64,000 nucleotides of DNA from Tetrastigma voinierianum (Eukaryota > Streptophyta > Magnoliopsida > Vitales > Vitaceae), in assembly GCA_016808115.1 (NCBI GenBank), contig JAEQBH010004104.1:1-64000 (forward strand), in the 5' to 3' direction. The notes under the pieces were generated by a model. The model worked only from the letters and a program-made list of their open reading frames with translations, ran no database searches and had not been told where the DNA came from. Every line of letters begins with the position of its first letter. The first letter of the stretch is position 1. Of this stretch, positions 11,701 through 26,000 are shown in pieces. Both the position numbers and the translations under genes were made by a program.

Positions 11701-13999
11701 CTAAAGTAAACAAAATAAAGTAAAAAGGAAGGAGAATAACAACAAATGTAGGAGATAAACCAAAGAATATCTAGGGAATATTGATACCATGTGAAGGGAT
11801 ATAAGAAAAGAATGATTTTCTTTATTGAATGAATGTGGATATTACACAATGTAGAGACACCGATATATATACAAAAGAATGGAACAAAAAGGAAACAAAA
11901 TAAAGTATAAAAGGAAGGAGGATAATGTACACAAAAGGTAAGAGATAAACCAAAGAATATCTAGATAATATTCTATGATTCTCAACACTCCCCCTCAAGC
12001 TAGAGCATATAGGTCATATGCACTAAGCTTGTTATAAAGATTTACTTAATCCGTCCGATGTCACATAATGTGACATGGCAGTATTGCCACAGTGGTCCAT
12101 CTAGAAGGAAGGTTCGCTTCTGAGAAGGAAGGTCCGACGGAAAAGGAAGGCTTGATGAAGAAGGAAGATCCGTTGGAGAAGGAAGGTCCGTTCGAGAAGA
12201 GTGTTAGGTCCGCCGAAGAAGGGAAGGTTCGACAGAGAAGGAAGGTCCAAGGAGAAGGAAGGTTCGACTGAGAAGGAAGGTCCGATGTAGAAGAAAGATC
12301 CGTTGGAGTAAATGAGGTTGCCTAAAGAGAACACGACAATTACTTAACCCAAGATTCGATGAAATGAGAGAAGAAAGAATGTTTTTCTTATTGAATGGAT
12401 GTGTATATTACATAGTATAGATACACCTATATATATACAAAAGAATGGAACAAAAATGAAACAAAATAAAGTGTAAAAGGAAGGAGTTTAATGTACACAA
12501 AAGGTAGGAGATAAACCAAAGAATATCTAAAGAATATTCTATGATTCTCAACAGTTTAATTGAATACTCTGCCAGATTTATCTGCATAAAATGATCCTAA
12601 AGGAAATTAGCATTTCAAACATCAAACTCTAAAGGAAAAAATTGTTATAATAAGGGTGTTAAGACAAAACTATATAAACACAATTTTCAAACTTCAATTT
12701 TTTGATTTATCAATGGTTTATTAAAGGCACTTATGTTTCAGATATACTAGTATATATTTTTTTTTATCAGTAAAAAACAGATATAATGGATAAAGTAAAA
12801 GTTCCTGTGGAGTACATGTGTCAGTGGACAAAAGGGAGCTTAATCAAACAAGAAACAAAACCAAACCCTACCTACTCCCCCAACCAAGTGAGGAAGTCCA
12901 CAACAGAATTCGTGTTATCAGCACTATACACCCTGCTCACAACCTAAACAAAGTTAGCTTTGATTTTTGGTCAGAGGTGCCCTCGTTCTCGAACACCAAC
13001 CTATTTCTAGCCCGCCAGAGAGTCCAAAACAAGCACAAAGGTGCAGCTAACTGTATTTTGCACCCACGGCGGCTCCTGCCAAGCTAAAAGAGCGAAGGAC
13101 CGAGTGAGGAAAGACCCAACTAAATCCTAAAAGCTGATAGTACTGCAGATATCTAATCACTTCTTCAGATTAAGAGGTTACAACTTTCAACACTACACTT
13201 TTATTACTTAATTCATATGATAAACTACCTTAAGTTAGCCATGCATCAAAACCAAATCACATATTCTGATAACAAGTTGGACAAAACATAGTGTGTCAAG
13301 ATTCATAGAAAATAAGGAACATGCATGTCCTATGAAGTGATGCACAATATGATTGGAAAAATGAATGCAAAAGCTACATGCATGGCGCAAGAATTTGGTC
13401 TACTTATATGAGACCATTGATGCTGCAAATTCACTAAACTGACCCAAAACAGTAAATCAACTTAAAAAAATGGTACTGTGTTAGCCATTTGGTTCTTCCT
13501 TTGTGTTGAGTAACATAGAAGGAATGTCCAATGGATCTTGCTTTTATAGTTTCTTCCATGTTTGTATTTTATCCCAGTATGTTTTTCCTTCCTGCATAAC
13601 CTGTCTGCTTCCTTTTTTTATCAGATTCTTCCTGTGAGCAACACACGTAGAGATTGTATCACTTTAAACTCACTCACTCATTCAATAAAGAAAAGTATTC
13701 TTTTCTTCTATCCTTTCACATGGTATCAGAGTCATGGTTGGTTCTAGAATGAGCACTCCTTTCCGGCAACCATCTTCTCCGTCAAACCTTCTCCTCCGGG
13801 CCTTCTCCGTTGGGCCTTCTCTGGTGGACCTTCTCTGGTTAAGTACACATGTAACATGCTTGACCTATATGCTCCACTATGAAGATTGAGCACATGTACT
13901 TAACGCCCAACGGACCTTTCATAGTTTCTTTCATGTTTGGTATTTATTCCTTTCTGCGACGCTTTTTCCTTCCTTGCTTCCTTTTTTATTGTATCCTCT

Positions 14000-14037
<38 letters not shown>

Positions 14038-17000
14038 GAGATTGTATCTTAAACCACTCTCACTCATTCTAATAAAGAGTTATTATTTTCTTCTATCCTT
14101 TCACACACTTTGTGCGAGGACGAGTCAAAAATCATATTTTTATTCATTGTAGACTGTTGCTGCCTGATCTACACTCTCTTGCATTTGGTGTTTTTCTTTG
14201 TTTGATATTTTATGGGTGATTACTCTTTTTCTTTTCTTTTCTTTTAAAGATAAGGTGCGTTAATCATATTCTGGGAAGCATCCACAGAAAATCATATTCA
14301 AAGATGATCTTCACCTTGTGGTATTTAGCTTTTCTGTTTGGTAATCCAAGAGAGCTAACTAGTTTGGATGAAGGGACTTTTGCTAGCTTGGCATGGGGTT
14401 TATGTGATAAATAATGAGAGTAATTTAAACAAAGATTTCTTACAAAGAACAAGCTAGGATTTTCTGTTGATAAATTTCATTTGTTCATTCTTCATTCTCT
14501 TGGTTTAAATTTTAATGTTGGCCGAGATTGCAAGTTCCATTTTATTCTCTTGATTTTGTCTAGACATCAAGATTGTCAATGGACAGCTTTGCTGTCCATA
14601 TTTAATTCTCAGACAGCTTTGTTGTCCATATTTATTCTAGACAGCTTTACTATCCATATTCATTTCCATTTGTTTGCATTCATTTCCTGATTTGTTACTT
14701 AGAATTTACTTTAATATTTGACAGATTTGTATAGACAATTTTAGTAAGGGTTTTTGTAGTCTTTTCCATGTATAGATTTCCTTTTATAGCCTATATATTG
14801 AGAGAGAAATCAAGGTCAATTCATCCGACTATTCATACAGCATCTTTGGCTCATTTTTTGACATGGTACCAAAGCCTTTATGAGCCTTTTCTAGCCCTTT
14901 GAGCAGTTTCTTGAAGATTATTTTTTCTGTTTTTGCATTTCAAATGTAGTAGTGCCCTTCGGCAATCTCTTTTGAGGTTCTTCTCTCGATTCCTTTATTT
15001 TTGGATATTTTTTTTCTTTGTCTTAAGTTCCATGTATTTGCAATGGATGCTGCACCAGTGTGTGTCAAGTTTACAGGCAACAATTACTCTTTCCTAGGTT
15101 TTCAATTTGAACCCTTCTCATGGAAAAGACTTTGGGGCCATATGATGGGCATGAATGTTGCACCAACATCCAACATTGACAGTCCATGCTGTCGCTGCCT
15201 TTCTCCTTCTTGGGTTGTGCTTGATGCTAGAATCATGTTCACTTGATCTGCAATCCACATGATCATCACCAATCAGGCTCATCGTCCGCAAACCTATGTG
15301 GGAATTATTTGAAGAAGGTTTATCATCAAAATAATGATGCCCGATGCTTGCAGTTGGAACACACGATTGCTATGTTTCAACATGGTAGTCTTTCCATTCA
15401 AGACTACAATCGCATTTTTACTTTGGCATGAATACTGATCCGTTACAACAAATGTTCCATGCCGCTTCGATTTAATGCAAAATCTCAAAGATTGACAATG
15501 ATCAGCCTTTATGAAACAATGCCTGGAATATGAACTTGTCGCCTTCACTAAACAGATCTTCTGTTCCTCTCTGATATTTTACCTGATATTACTTCGCAAA
15601 GAACGCCTTAGCACTGGGTTTATTTTGGAGCAATTCATGGTAGTTCCGAGACAACAACTATGGCTTATGCTGTCAGCGGATGACTCACCTCGTGACTTCT
15701 AAAAAATCTGCAATGTTTTGTTGCAAAGAAGATGGGCATATTGTTGCCAATTGTCCTAAAAAATATTGTTCTTATTGCAAGAAAAAAGGTCATAGTATTA
15801 AAGGATGTAGTATTTGCCCCTATAATCATCAAGCCTAAGTATTTCATACTTTTGCCTCTAATAGCGATCAGAAGCACATACCTTCCTCAAGTGCTACATC
15901 TAATATTGCACCTTCTATAGTTTACTAACCTTGAAATATAATAAAGTAATTTGCATTGTCTGCGTATGGGGTTTCAAGGTGTGTACTCTACTACACTCTG
16001 GTATGTAAACCTGGGGGCTTTAATCACATGACAAATACTCCCACAACTTCCGCCTAATGTTCGCCCAAAGTTGGCTACAATCTACCATTCCCACCAATGG
16101 CAGTTCGCCAATCATGACGTGTTCCTTCTACATTTATTGATGTGTTCCTTTGCTTCTCAGCTTCCCACAAATCTTATTTCCTGTTGATATCATCAATGAT
16201 ACCAATTATGCCGTTATGATTCATAAGATGGCTGGTACAAAGAAGAGTGGTAGGTAATCTGGGAAGCTGAATCGAGGAACCTAAAGGGGTGGCTGTTCAA
16301 CTATTTTTACATGTTCCAGCACTTTTCCCAATTTCTTCTCTTAAGTCTTTTGCTTGTAATAATGTTCCTGATTTGAGTATGGTGTGACATCGCCGTTTAG
16401 GTCATCCCAATACTCAAATCTTATCTCATGTATGGAACTCTGGCTTTCTTGGTCATAAAGAACGTTCTTCTCCATCTCTTGAGTGTAATTCTTGTAAACT
16501 TGGTAAAAGCAAAACTCTTTCGTTTCCTTTGCATGCTAGTAGAGCTTCTCACTGCTTTGATCTTATCCATAGTGATGTTTGGGGAACTTCACCCATTTAG
16601 TTCAAGAAAATTTTAAATAATTATGGTCTTTTCTATTGATGATCAGCAGATCTACTCTTGCGTTTATTTTTCTTCGCTATAAATCTGAGGTTTTTTGTAC
16701 TTTTATTGAGTTCTTGGCGTATGTTGAAAATCAATTTTCTATGAATATTAAGATGGCTACATAATTTGGTGGTGAATATTTCATCTGCTAAGTTTCGTGC
16801 ATACTTGGTTTCGAGAGATATCCATCAATGCACATGCCCTCGCTACTCCCTTACCAAATGATGAGTATAAGAAAAATCGTATCTTCTTGATGTGGAATGT
16901 ACTTCTATTTAGAATCTTTGTTCCTTCCATGTTCTAGGTTATACGAAGACTGCACTCACTTGATAAATTTGCTACCTTCCCAAGTTTTACTATTATATGG

Positions 17001-20000
17001 AGTCTCCTATTTCCGCTTTTGTTTGCTACAACCTAGTTACGCTAATCTTCGTAGTTCTCGTTGTGTGTATGTTTTCGTCATTTACCTCTATGAGAGACAT
17101 AAATTATCTCGTCTAACTGCTCGATGTGCATTCTTAGGATATAGTATGTGTCAAAAGGGATTTGTTTGCTATGATCCTACATTACATCGTACACTCATTT
17201 CTAGGAATGCTATTTTCTTCAAAACTAACATTTTCTCCTGGGATTATCTGTACCTTCTTCTTCTATTGTCTTTCCTCCTGAGCAGCACGTTTCTCGATCT
17301 CTCAAGTCGGTCCTGCTTTAACTGGTGATAGGTATACAGACTGCATCCCACACATTTCTTCCGCTCACTCAATATATGATCCCAACATGCATCTTTAACG
17401 CCCACTTGTAACACTCCAGTGTCGCCACCTTCCTATGTCCAGCACTTCAGATAGGTATGGATTTTCTTCCATAAATTCTATTTCAGCTCTACTACGACAT
17501 TGTCCACCTTTTTGATATTCCCACATGTTACTCACATGTCATTAAGCATGACTCATAAATACAGAAAGAAGAAATGCCACTTCAGAGGCCAGAATCATTT
17601 TGTGATATTGGTTTCGCCCTTCCAATTATACTTCCTCTAAGTTGCAAATGAGTTTATCGCCAAGGTTCCACCATAAGTAATTTAGATCATGGAGGAAGCT
17701 CGAATTTATTGTCCTCGGGAACAATCAAGAATATATGGTTTACTCAGGAGGAGACCTCGCTTCCCGTGGCTAAGATGACTACTCGGTCAGACATCCCAGC
17801 TTCGCCGCTTCAATGATCGCCACTACATCAGATGGATGTTAAGAATGCTTTCCTACACAGGGATCTTAAAGAATGTATTTTATATGAAGCCACCCCCCGG
17901 ATCGTTTTCCTCTCAAACCTCCAATGTGTGTAAACTTCGTCATTCTTTTTATGGTCTCAAACAAGCTTTGCAAGCTTGGTTTGATAAGTTTTGAACCACT
18001 TTATTACAATTTTCCTTCAAGCAAAGCAAGTAGGACATTTCACTGTTTCTTCGAAAACCTGACATGTGGGTATTACGTCCCTTTGGTTTATGTCGATGAT
18101 ATTGCATCACCTCATCTGATTCTCTGCTTTACTGCCAAATTTACACCCATCTCAACATGAAAGACATTGGGCCTCTCACGTATTTTCTTGGTCTTGAGGT
18201 GCATCGTAGTCCTTCTGGTATTTCACTAAATCAACATAAGTATGCTAGTGATTTGGTGGCTACAGCTGGACTACAAGGAGCTACCTCTGTTGATACTCCC
18301 ATGGAATTAAATGTCAAGCTTCGCAAAGAGGAGGGTGACTTACTTGTTGATCCCAATTTATATCGGAAATTGGTGGGTAGCCTTGTCTATCTCACCATCA
18401 TCACTAAAACTAAATATTTCTTTGCTAGAGCAAGTCGTACCTAATTTCTTCGCACTCGCTGGGCCATCTTCTTATTCAATATGGTCCGTGGGATCATCTG
18501 CTATGCTCAAAGGGTACTTTGCACTTTGCTCCGTGGTTTATTCTTTCCTATAGGCAATTCTCCTCGCTCATATTATAGCGACAATTAGGAACGGTCAGGT
18601 TAATACATGCTGGCCCATCACCGGGTCGGGTGCGTGGTCTTAGGTGATGCGTTGATTCTCGAAGAGTGTTGTGTCGAGACAAGAGTTTCTAAGTCATCCA
18701 CAAAAATCCGAAAGTACCGAGCAATGTCTCGCTTGTTTCAAATTCATTTGGCTTCAGGTTTGCTTCGCTGCTAGGACTTCTCTCGTGATCGATCCTACAC
18801 CTTACACACCGATGATACAAGTGCTATTCGTGATCACGCCAATCCTCGTCTATAATTTTTTTGATATATGTTCAATCCCACTGATAAAGAACAGCATATT
18901 GAAGTCGAAATATTACTCTCATTTGTGAAGCTTTTTGAAGCTAGTGTTATAACTCTTTCCACACATTTCCACCGAACTACAAATTGTTGATATATTCACT
19001 CAAGGTTCACTCATCATCAACATCGCTTTCCTAAGTATAGACTGATAGTAAATTGTTGCTTCGGGTGACCAACCCGGTATCAATTCAGGGGGTTATCAAT
19101 GGACAACTTTGTTATCCATATTTATTCCCGTATGCCTTTGTCATTCATATTTATTCCCGCATAGCCTTTGTTGTCCATATTCATTTCTATTTGTTTCCAT
19201 ACTCATTTCCTTGATTTATGCTGATCAGAATTAGCTTAATATCTTAATAAATTGTATGGTGGATACTTTAGCAGTTTGTATCTTTTCCATGTATAGATTT
19301 CTTATACAATCTATATAATAGAGAGAAATCACAAGGCCAATTCATAATCGCATCTTTTGGGCTTATTTCTCATAAGTTATTCTTTCAAGATTCGATGCTC
19401 GTCAGACACCTGCATTTTGAGTCAGGCCTTATTTTTTGATGTGCACCTATTAAGAAACTTCCATTCTAAACTTTTTGAAATAAAAGAGTATATTAAAAAA
19501 CATAAAGATACCAACAGTTACAAAGCATACGCAAACTAAAGAAGATAAAAAGCCTCATCACCTCAATTAGGTGCCATCCACCTAAAAAGACCTATAAGGC
19601 GAGGTCTCTTTCCAACATAATTTGGTTCCAACCCACAATATGATAAAAGAATTCTTCGAAGATTGGTGCCAATCCACGTCCCCAATCTTAAGCTATACGG
19701 TTTACTTCCAACAATGAAATACATGCGAACAACATCCCGCAAAGAACCCTTCAAAACTGAAAAGTAAAGCCTCCTTCATGTTCTTGTGGAAAGCCCAATG
19801 GGCACTAACCAGCAAGACCATCTCCCAAAGAAAAGAGAGTTATTTGCAACAATGCAAAAGAATGTATGAACCCGATTCTTTCCGCACAAACAACGTGATA
19901 ACATCTATTTGAAAAAGATGCCACCCCTTCGTGGAGCTTATGTGAGTTAGGACTCATCCTCTAAGTCGCTTCCAAGCATAGAATGTTGATTTATTGAACA

Positions 20001-23000
20001 CGTAGAACTCCAAACACCTTAGTAGGAAAAGGAGGTGGCTGGTCCTGCTAAGGCACCTTTAGGCTGCCACAGAACTGCCACCTACAACCCGTGATCCAAC
20101 TTAGAGGTGACCTTTCTTTTCACAGACATCCAAAGGTTCTCAACCATGTCCATATCAGCCAAACGTGATTTACCACAAACTTTAAGATCTGGGCAACTTT
20201 CCATCCCAACCTCCGCCAGCCCCACACCTCCGCCTAATTATCTCACATCCGGTTATCAAAGAATCCTAGTAAAAAGATTAGAACAAGAGACCTGAGGAGC
20301 CACACTAAGATTCTAGCCAAATTCTGATTCCACACACACCACTTACTTTGAACTAATTTTTGATTCCTTGCATTCTCTCAAAACCCACCCCCAAAGGCCC
20401 CAAGGCCTCCCTTGTAGCTCCATTCAAGGTCCCTCTCCATACTTTGAACTAATCTCAAGCATTTCATTTTCTATCCATCTTCTTAGAGGAAAATCTGGTG
20501 ATCCATTTATCATAAGTAAGGCTTGTTCATTATATTTAGTTTCTGGCCACACCATTCTACTTTTCTTCCTAGACACACCACTTCCCATTTAATTAAATGA
20601 GGTTTCTTTTCTAGAGCCCCCACCTCCCAAAGAAAATTTCAGCATTTTTCCAGCCTCTCGCATCTCTTTACATCAACTACAGCAGTATGTTTTGTAATCT
20701 AACCTAGTTCTTCTCAAGCCCTTGTTCGAGAAGAAAGAATGATATCACTCTGCATTAATTATCACACATGTTCTTTTCCATGCCTGAGAAGCTTCTCCCA
20801 CATGATTCTCCCATAACTTGAACTCATATGTATATATAAGAAGGATCCTGAAAAATGAATATAGCATTAGTATGCTAACCTCTAACCATCTTATCTAAGC
20901 AACCTATACTTAAATCACCAAATGATACAAATTGAATATCCTTTCTGAAAAATTATGCAAAAAAATTGTGACTCCTCATGTCAAAAAATTCTCAAATTTA
21001 GGGACATTGAGATCTAACATACCATCTCCTACCAATAGTCAGCTGTTCAAAGATTTTTGAAAGAAGCAGTGCCAAACAAAACAGGGAAAAAGTCCTTCCC
21101 AGGAGTCAGGACATGACAGACCATTATTGAGGTGGTGGGCTCTATTGCTACTTATGGTCAAGGGTGATCAGTATTAAAGAAACACCTGAAATAGCATTCA
21201 GAGATTATTAGCTTTTCTTCAATAATGTTCATGATGAATAACCTCAGATATATAATCAAGGACATGTGGAAATTATGTAAATAAGATATTTTAGAAATAA
21301 TCAAGGTCAATAATCTGATTCTAAATTAGCTATGGAAGTGAATAATCAAATCCTAGGGAATTGGTTATGGGAACTTCCTTTTCAGTGTACAAAATATGTG
21401 TATATATAGTGTGTTATATAAGTTGTACAGATTCATTCAGCAATTATCAGAAATTTCCAGCAGTTTGTTTTCTTCAATCTTCGGTTCTGTTTTCTTCCTT
21501 GGTATCAAAGCCTTAGTTTTCTGAGGCCTTTTCTGTCAGCCTTCATTGCTAGGACCTTTCTATGCAACCTTCATTTATTTGTACACAGCCTTCATTTTTA
21601 GAATTTCTGTAGCCTTGTTGTGCACCTAACCTTTTTTCAGCCATTCTTCAGGCTTCTTTGTGTCAGTTTTTTTTCCCACTTCTCCAGTTTTTTCATTGTT
21701 GTACCAGATTTTTCAACCTTCATTCCTAGTTTCAAGCCCTAAGGTTTATGGGGATTTCTCTCTGTAGCCTCCATTGCTATACTAGTTTTTAGGGAATTTT
21801 CTAGGAAATTTTCTAGGCAGCCTTCATTGCTGTACCATTGATGTACCAGATTTTTTCAGTCATTTTGCAGGCTACTTCGTGCCAGCTTTTTCACTTCCTT
21901 TTCCAGCCTTCATTGCTGGTGTAATCCTCAGCCATTGCAGATTTTCTGTGGTCCTACTACCTTTGTTCTTGATCGTCTCACGCTGTCTCATCAGCATCAA
22001 TCATGTGGACTCATCTCTTCAGCTGTTGAAGGAGAACAGGTTGTGCGCAACCCAACAACTCAGAATATTCAGCTACCTTCGAGTTCTCAAGCATCAACTC
22101 TAGGTATGTGTTCATTGACTCTAATTGAGACTCTAATTTCTCCTTGGATTAAATGCTTCGAGTAATGAGTTTAGGAATGCTTGGATCCTTGATTCTAGTG
22201 CTACTAACCATATGACCCATAATCGAGGATCAGATTTAAAACCCTATTTACCTTGTCCAAGCAATAGGAAAATTGTTGTTGCTGATAGAACTACCACAGT
22301 GGCTGGTATAGGAGATGTCTAGGTTACCTCAAATCTGGTTCTTAAAAATGTTCTTCATGTCCCTCAACTATCCACTAATCTTGTTTCAAATAAAAAACTT
22401 ACCCAATATCTAAGTTGTCGTGTTATATTCGATGCCTCCTTTTGTTAATTTCAGGACCAAGGTTCGGGGAGGAAGATTGGACTTGCCAAGGAGCACAATG
22501 GACTCTACTTCTTGAGTACATCTAGTCAGCCATAACTGGTTAAGTCTACTTTGTCACACTTCATATACTCTTCATCAAATAAAGATGTCATTTGGTTACA
22601 TCATAGGCATCTAGGTCACGTGCCTTTTTCCACATTAAAATTAATGTTTCCTACCTTGTTTAAGGGACTAGATATTCAACCTTTTCATTGCGACATTTGT
22701 GAGTATGCAAAACATACTCGTGTATCCTTCCCTATTAGTAATAAAAGATCTTCTTCTCCTTTCTTTCTAATTCCACGAGTGACATTTGGGGACCATAATC
22801 CACCATTCCGAATATCTTCCCGGGATCAGGTGGTTTGTAACATTTGATGATGATTGTGCAAAGAGTTTCTTGGATCTATTTGCTCAAAAATAAATCTAAT
22901 AAGTCATATTTACCACTATTTTTGTACAATGGTTCAAAATCAATTTGGTACAAAAATCAAGAAAATCTGCTTTCCGAGACAATGCTCGTGATTTTTCAAT

Positions 23001-26000
23001 TAAATTTTGTCTCAGTGGTTTCAAAAGAAAGGAATCATACATGAATCATCTTGTATCACCACTCACAAACAAAATGGGGTGGCGGAGAGGAAAAACTGTC
23101 ATCTTCTTGAGTGTACTCGAGCCTTATTGTTTCAACAAAATGTACCAAAATCCTACTAGGGAGAGGATGTACTCACCTCAGCATATGTCATAAACAGGAT
23201 TCCTTCTAGAGTTTTGGGTTGCAAAAGTCCCCACTAGAAACCTTGTCTCAATTCTATTCGAACATTCGATCCTCCTTCAACCCTACTCCTCGAGTTTTTG
23301 GGTGCACGTCAACTTTGTCATGATACAATCATGTCGGAAAATTAGATCCCCTGGAGGCTCATAAGTGCGTTTTGTGGGAACTCATCCCTCAAGGGATATA
23401 AATGTTATCATCTACCCACTAAAAGCACATGTTTCAACTTATATTACCTTTGTTGAAAATAAGTCATACTTCTCACTCCTTATCTTCAAGGGAGTTATCA
23501 TACTTGGAGATGAGAGTGGTCTTCTACCACCAAAAATAATCCCCTCATCTGAGTCATTCAAATCAAAAGAAACCACTTCAGTGTTACCAATTTCTTTGGA
23601 ACCAATTCCAATATCACAATCCGAAGAGTCGGTAGAGGAAAAGGAAGAAGCCAGTCAAAACTTGGATCAATTTCACTTTGATCAGTGTATCTGAGAGAAG
23701 GACCCCATATAAGCGTGTGAGGCAAACGATCTTGGCCGGAGTCACAAATGAGTAACAATTCTTAGGCGGAACTCAACTCTATTCTTGATCATGATCTACC
23801 TATGGTTTCGAGAAAGGAACCGTGAATGCCGCAAAAAGGCCACTATATCAGTTGTCTCACTTTGTGTCTTTCCGGAGATTTTCCTTGAATCTGAAAGCTT
23901 CATGGCTTTAAGCACTATTCTATTCCCGACTCATTGTTTGAAGCATTATCAAAGAGAATGGAGACTTGCTATGGAGAAAGTGAAATGGATGCACTACAAA
24001 AAAGAATGAAACTTAGGTTGGTTGATCTACCTAGTGGTAAGAAACCAATGAAGTTTGCAAGTGGGTGTTTGCAGTAAAATTTAAAGGTAATGGCTCCTTA
24101 GAGAGCAGTACAAGGCAAGGCTGCGAGGGTATACTCGGACATAAGGGTGGATTATCAAGAGTCATTTGCTTTCAGTGGCAAAGATGAATCTGAGTAAAAT
24201 TTTACTATCCTTGGTTATTAATTTTGATTGAGAATTGCAACAATATGATGTAAAAAATGTTTTCCTTCATGGTGAGTTAGAAGAAGAGATTGAAATGAGT
24301 GTTCCACTAGGGTTCAATGGGAGTGTATGTGGATGACATTATTGTGACAGATAATGATGAGAAAGAGAAAAATACCTAGAAGCAATGCCTAACCAAGGAG
24401 TTTGAAATAAAAGATTTAGGATAATTGAAGCATTTCCTTGGAATTGAGGTGGCTCAGTCCAAGCAAGGCATTTTCATTTCTCAACAGAAATATGTTATTG
24501 ATCTTCTCAGGGAAATAGGTATGATGGCTAGTAAACCAATTGCGACTCCCATTGAACAAAATCACGGATTGAGTGAAGCACTTGGAGAGAAGAAAGTGGA
24601 CTGAAAAATGTATCAGCGGCTTGTTGGGAGACTTATTTATCTTGCACATATTAGGTCGGTTATAAGCGCATTGATGGAGTGTAATCGGTCGATTAAGTAA
24701 ATGATCAGAGGAAGAAATTCATCTCTCGAGCTGACCCTCACAGGAGTCCTCCATTACTTAAGGCACATCCGAAAGGAATATTCAAGAAAACATCGGATGT
24801 GCTTTTCTGATATCACATCCGATCTGCGATTTCTGAGGTGCTCCATTGGACAAGCTGACATTCTGACTATTGTACCTTTCTTAGAAATCTAGTTTCTTGA
24901 GTAAGAAGCAAAATGTGGTAGCGATCGAAGTGCAAGCGAGTTTAAGAGCTATGGCGGCTGGTATGTGAATTGTTGTGGAGTGAGATCGTCGAAGGAAGAT
25001 TTGAAGGTTCAATGGGGTAAACTGTAAAAACTCTATCTTTGATATTCATCGGTAATCAGCGTGCTCGTAATCCAATGCGACATGGCGAACAAAACCTGAA
25101 GATAGATAGACACTTCATCAAGAAAGTTGGATAGTGGGTTAATTTGTCCTCCCATATGTTCCTGCAGGACATCCAATTGCGAATGTGCTAACAAGGGTCG
25201 TGCGATAATGTGTTTTCATAAAAATATTAGCAATTTGGGAATGGAAGATTTATGATTCACCGGCTTGAGGGAAGTGTGAAGAGTATGTAAATAGATATTT
25301 TTAAGAAAGGAATCAAAGGTCGATAATCTAATTCTATAATTAGCTATAGGAAGTGAATAATCAAATCCCAAAATTTAGGGAGTGAGTTATGGGAACTTCC
25401 TTTCGTGTACAAAATATGTGTATATATAGTGTGTTATATAGGTTGTACAGATTCATTCAGAAATTAATAAAATTTCCAGCCCAGTTCTGTTTTCTTCAAT
25501 CTCAGTTCTGTTTTCTTCAACACAAACAAGACCTCAATTATATATGATAGTTGGCTCCTAGCTGAGACCTGCTTCACATCACCACCTGCAGATGGTGATC
25601 AATTGACGGTCATTAGGCTACTCTATTTGTTCAAAATGATTGTCATTAGAGCAATGCAACAGACAAATAATAAACACACAGTTACAAACCATACATGGAA
25701 GTGCAAATAATTCTAATCAAAAACCATTATCAACTATGATTCCATCCAAGAAACTGTTGAAATATAAAATGTGCAATTAAAAAAAAAAAAAAACCTTCTG
25801 CACAAGAGGTGTAGTTTTGTCCTTTTGAATTTCAGCAACAACCCCTTTAATATCCATTCCTGCATTTTCCATGAATGATTGCCCTCAAAATCCTACCTAA
25901 CACTCAGAAATACAAAACATAACCCTTAAAGGTATTTTTTAAAATTGTCTGAAAATAATTGAAGCGCATATCAAATAACAAATAAGTGCATCTATTAAAT

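Larger units (their letters stand above)
14574..19386 (+). mobile_element. Ty1/Copia LTR retrotransposon 1, degenerate
   Basis: The 5' LTR is 14574-14863 (TGTCAATGGACAGC...TTTTGACA), followed by a primer-binding site TGGTACCAAAGCC. The 3' LTR is about 19093-19386 (TTATCAATGGACAAC...), preceded by a polypurine stretch CAGGGGG. TCAAGATT borders both outer ends, which fits a 5-bp AAGAT duplication after one lost A. Domain order is gag, CCHC knuckle, integrase, RT, RNase H, the Copia order. Every domain is interrupted by frameshifts, so the copy is dead. It sits in intron 3 of the hydrolase gene, on the opposite strand. Confidence 0.88.
11013..25794 (-). other. Intron 3 of the hydrolase gene (14.8 kb), loaded with LTR elements
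   Basis: Donor at 25794-25793 (GT), acceptor CTGACAG at 11013. It contains, from high to low coordinate, a Copia element (21265-~25520), an unassigned repeat tract, another Copia element (14574-~19386), a TRIM-like element (13504-14107) and a cluster of short LTRs (11610-12553). Most of its length is thus inserted DNA, and the gene remnant continues on both sides in matching phase. Confidence 0.8.

Noticed and set aside
12101..12334. 77-codon minus-strand ORF with PSFS-type repeats
   Set aside because: It is driven by a DNA minisatellite inside a non-coding LTR element interior.
15294..15548. Minus-strand ORF within Copia-1
   Set aside because: Antisense shadow of the Copia gag region.
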